A DNA stretch of 64,000 nucleotides from Rhizobium leucaenae USDA 9039 (GTDB lineage Bacteria > Pseudomonadota > Alphaproteobacteria > Rhizobiales > Rhizobiaceae). Positions 59,080 to 64,000 of the stretch are shown here, in pieces (position 1 is the first letter of the stretch; each line of letters opens with the position of its first letter). Location: contig NZ_AUFB01000017.1 in NCBI RefSeq assembly GCF_000426285.1, positions 1-64,000 on the forward strand, written 5' to 3'. A model generated the notes under the pieces. That model had not been told where the DNA came from and searched no databases. It saw only the letters and a list, made by a program, of their open reading frames with translations. Both the position numbers and the translations under genes were made by a program.

Positions 59080-59193
59080 AGCTTATCCCCACGGGCCTCG
59101 CGATGCGCCCGTGAATCATGAGGTCAACTTCTGGACTTTATCGCCCGCTATGCCGACAATGCAGCCGATTCATTTGGGCATGCGGAAGGGCAT

Positions 59194-62694
<3,501 letters not shown>

Positions 62695-62697
<3 letters not shown>

Positions 62698-62795
62698 AGC
62701 ATGTCGCGCAAAAGTGCAGCGGTTTTGCGATAACGACATGCGCAATTTCAAAGACCTAAAGCGCGAGCGAATCCTAGAGATCGCGGTGCGCTTTA
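62695..62795. repeat. RIME-like palindromic intergenic repeat, copy 2
   Basis: Begins TAAAGCATGTCGCGCAAAAG and ends GCGGTGCGCTTTA, with internal GCATGTCG...CGACATGC and AAAGCGC...GCGCTTT palindromes, the same mosaic as at 20700-20807. It fills the whole gap between two convergent genes and even supplies both stop codons: TAA of dnaE (62695-62697) and, on the other strand, TAA of the transpeptidase (62793-62795). Confidence 0.8.
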
Positions 62796-64000
62796 GCCGC
62801 TTTTTCCGAGCGCGCCGCGGTTGGTGATGGTGATGAAATCGGTGCCGTTGCCGGTTTCCGGACCGATGCCGGTGTCGGAAATCGTCAGCGAGGACCCTGC
62901 GGTTAGTAGGTCCCGGATCTTGCGCCTGACGTCATCGGGTATGGTGATGCGATCGAGCGCACGGTCGGCGGCGTCGAGGGATTCCGCCTGTTCCTCGCTG
63001 GTAATGCCGAAACGCTTTTTCGCATCCCTGGAAAGATCATCCTCCAGCGTCACGCCGAACCAATCCGCCTTGCCGTTCACCTTGTCGATCGTATGGGCGG
63101 TGAAGAAATGCGTCCCTAGAGCTTCCTGCGGCTCGGCGATGATGGCAGGCGCTTCGAACAGCGGCTTGAAATTCTGCCGTACCATGATTTCACCGTTCGG
63201 CGGCTCGCCCTTGCCGGCGAGGGCATAGACAGCCTTCATCAGTGCCGGGCTGACGAGCCCGCCCGATGCCGTGATGTTGTGAGCCTTTTTGAAATCCTCA
63301 ATTGCCTGCACCGTCGCTGGTCCGAGCATGCCATCTGGCGTGCCGGTCGCAAAACCCATATCATTCAAAATGCCCTGCAGATCGCGGACATTTTCCCGCA
63401 GACCCCGGCGGGTGATGAGGATGCCGAGTGGAGCCTGATCGACTGATGGTGCCTGTATGGCCTGCGGCATGGGCAGGGAAGCGACATCGTTTGTGGCGAC
63501 CTGCACCGGCTGCGCCTGCGGCAGGAAGGCTGCCGTCGACGGGCGCAGTTCGATATCGGAGAACAGGGCAGCGGCGGGCGCGACTTCGGGTTGGAACAGC
63601 ATGGCATGTTCGAAAGGTTGCGGCACCAGCGGCTGGTCGGCGATGACGACATGCACGCCGCGTTCCGTCATCTGGTAGAGCATCTTGGCAAAGGCTTTGG
63701 GCATGCGAACGCAGCCGTGCGAGGCGGGATAGTTCGGCACAGAGTTGGATTCGTGCAGGGCAATGCCGGACCAGGTCAGCCGCTGCATGAAGGGCATCGG
63801 CGACGCCGAATAGAGATTGGACTCGTGATAGATCTCCTTCTCCAGAATGGAGAAGATGCCGCTCGGCGTCGTATGACCGCGCTTGCCGGTCGAAACCTTT
63901 GATGTCGCCACCACTTTGTCGCCGTCATAGACGGCGAGCGATTGCCGGTCCTTCGATACGACGATCTGCAATGTCCGGGCATCTTCCGCGCCGTAGGCAG
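62793..64000 (-). CDS. L,D-transpeptidase with peptidoglycan-binding domain (5' end outside the window)
   Basis: The frame remains open to the right edge (a TTG at 63971 is only internal), so the N-terminus, probably with a signal peptide, is missing. The visible ~402 residues begin with a YkuD catalytic domain: LQIVVSKDRQSLAVYDGDK, TPSGIF, and the active-site HESNSVPNYPASHGCVRMP with the catalytic Cys. A PG_binding_1 repeat follows (GLRENVRDLQGILNDMGF...GPATVQAIEDFK), then a long C-terminal part ending in an SLTISDTG repeat seen in rhizobial members. It cross-links peptidoglycan 3-3 or anchors proteins to it in the periplasm. Confidence 0.92.
   Translation of the reverse strand, partial: AYGAEDARTLQIVVSKDRQSLAVYDGDKVVATSKVSTGKRGHTTPSGIFSILEKEIYHESNLYSASPMPFMQRLTWSGIALHESNSVPNYPASHGCVRMPKAFAKMLYQMTERGVHVVIADQPLVPQPFEHAMLFQPEVAPAAALFSDIELRPSTAAFLPQAQPVQVATNDVASLPMPQAIQAPSVDQAPLGILITRRGLRENVRDLQGILNDMGFATGTPDGMLGPATVQAIEDFKKAHNITASGGLVSPALMKAVYALAGKGEPPNGEIMVRQNFKPLFEAPAIIAEPQEALGTHFFTAHTIDKVNGKADWFGVTLEDDLSRDAKKRFGITSEEQAESLDAADRALDRITIPDDVRRKIRDLLTAGSSLTISDTGIGPETGNGTDFITITNRGALGKSG

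Overview
The window reads as chromosomal DNA of a fast-growing rhizobium (Rhizobiaceae, most likely genus Rhizobium). The grounds are the high-GC codon use, the alphaproteobacterial gene sets (rplM-rpsI, clpP-clpX-lon-hupB, a complete 14-subunit nuo operon followed by birA, RNase J and methylmalonyl-CoA epimerase), the short 440-residue ProS without an editing insertion, and two copies of a roughly 100-bp palindromic intergenic repeat resembling the RIME elements of rhizobia. No database search was possible, so genus and family names come from recognised motifs and gene order.

Layout. 1-347: right end of an ISAs1-type insertion sequence. 359-5995: rplM-rpsI (minus strand, with a structured leader), a DMT transporter, two small secreted proteins, a CoA-binding protein, an O-acetylhomoserine sulfhydrylase and a cupin. 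6127-10150: Pho-box-controlled pstSCAB phosphate transporter without phoU or phoB. 10193-12732: cytochrome P450 and a membrane diguanylate cyclase (minus strand). 13144-18677: the proteostasis block clpP, clpX, lon and then hupB, with heat-shock-like promoter candidates before clpP and lon. 18783-20637: a short-chain dehydrogenase and an aldo/keto reductase. 20960-25657: a coupled SbcD-like nuclease and YhaN-like SMC-type ATPase. 26203-33485: a minus-strand surface-polysaccharide cluster (two glycosyltransferase-type proteins, two KpsE-like co-polymerases flanking a KpsT-like ATPase, no KpsM) that ends in a broken sulfotransferase-like ORF fused to the 5' part of a tRNA-Val gene. 33920-34123: two identical tRNA-Asp genes. 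34384-50406: nuoABCDEFGHIJKLMN with two or three non-Nuo passengers. 50406-53698: birA, rnj, mce and a DUF1467 gene. 53699-54336: gene-free DNA with a bidirectional terminator, palindromic half-sites and the proS promoter. 54337-57691: proS, lolC/E-type permease and lolD. 57699-58838: two minus-strand genes. 58993-59079: a 28-residue membrane micro-ORF. 59194-62697: dnaE. 62793-64000: an L,D-transpeptidase running off the right edge.

Most of the window is conserved housekeeping DNA. The accessory or disturbed parts are the IS remnant at the left edge and the polysaccharide cluster. The junction at tRNA-Val (about 33453-33528) is the clearest rearrangement: the tRNA loses its T-arm and 3' acceptor exactly where an apparently N-truncated ORF begins. 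The best candidates for undescribed biology are the rplM leader, the secreted protein and helix-hairpin-helix protein inside the nuo operon together with the tailed NuoE, the possible small RNA upstream of proS, the inverted repeats between clpP and clpX, and the micro-ORF upstream of dnaE.
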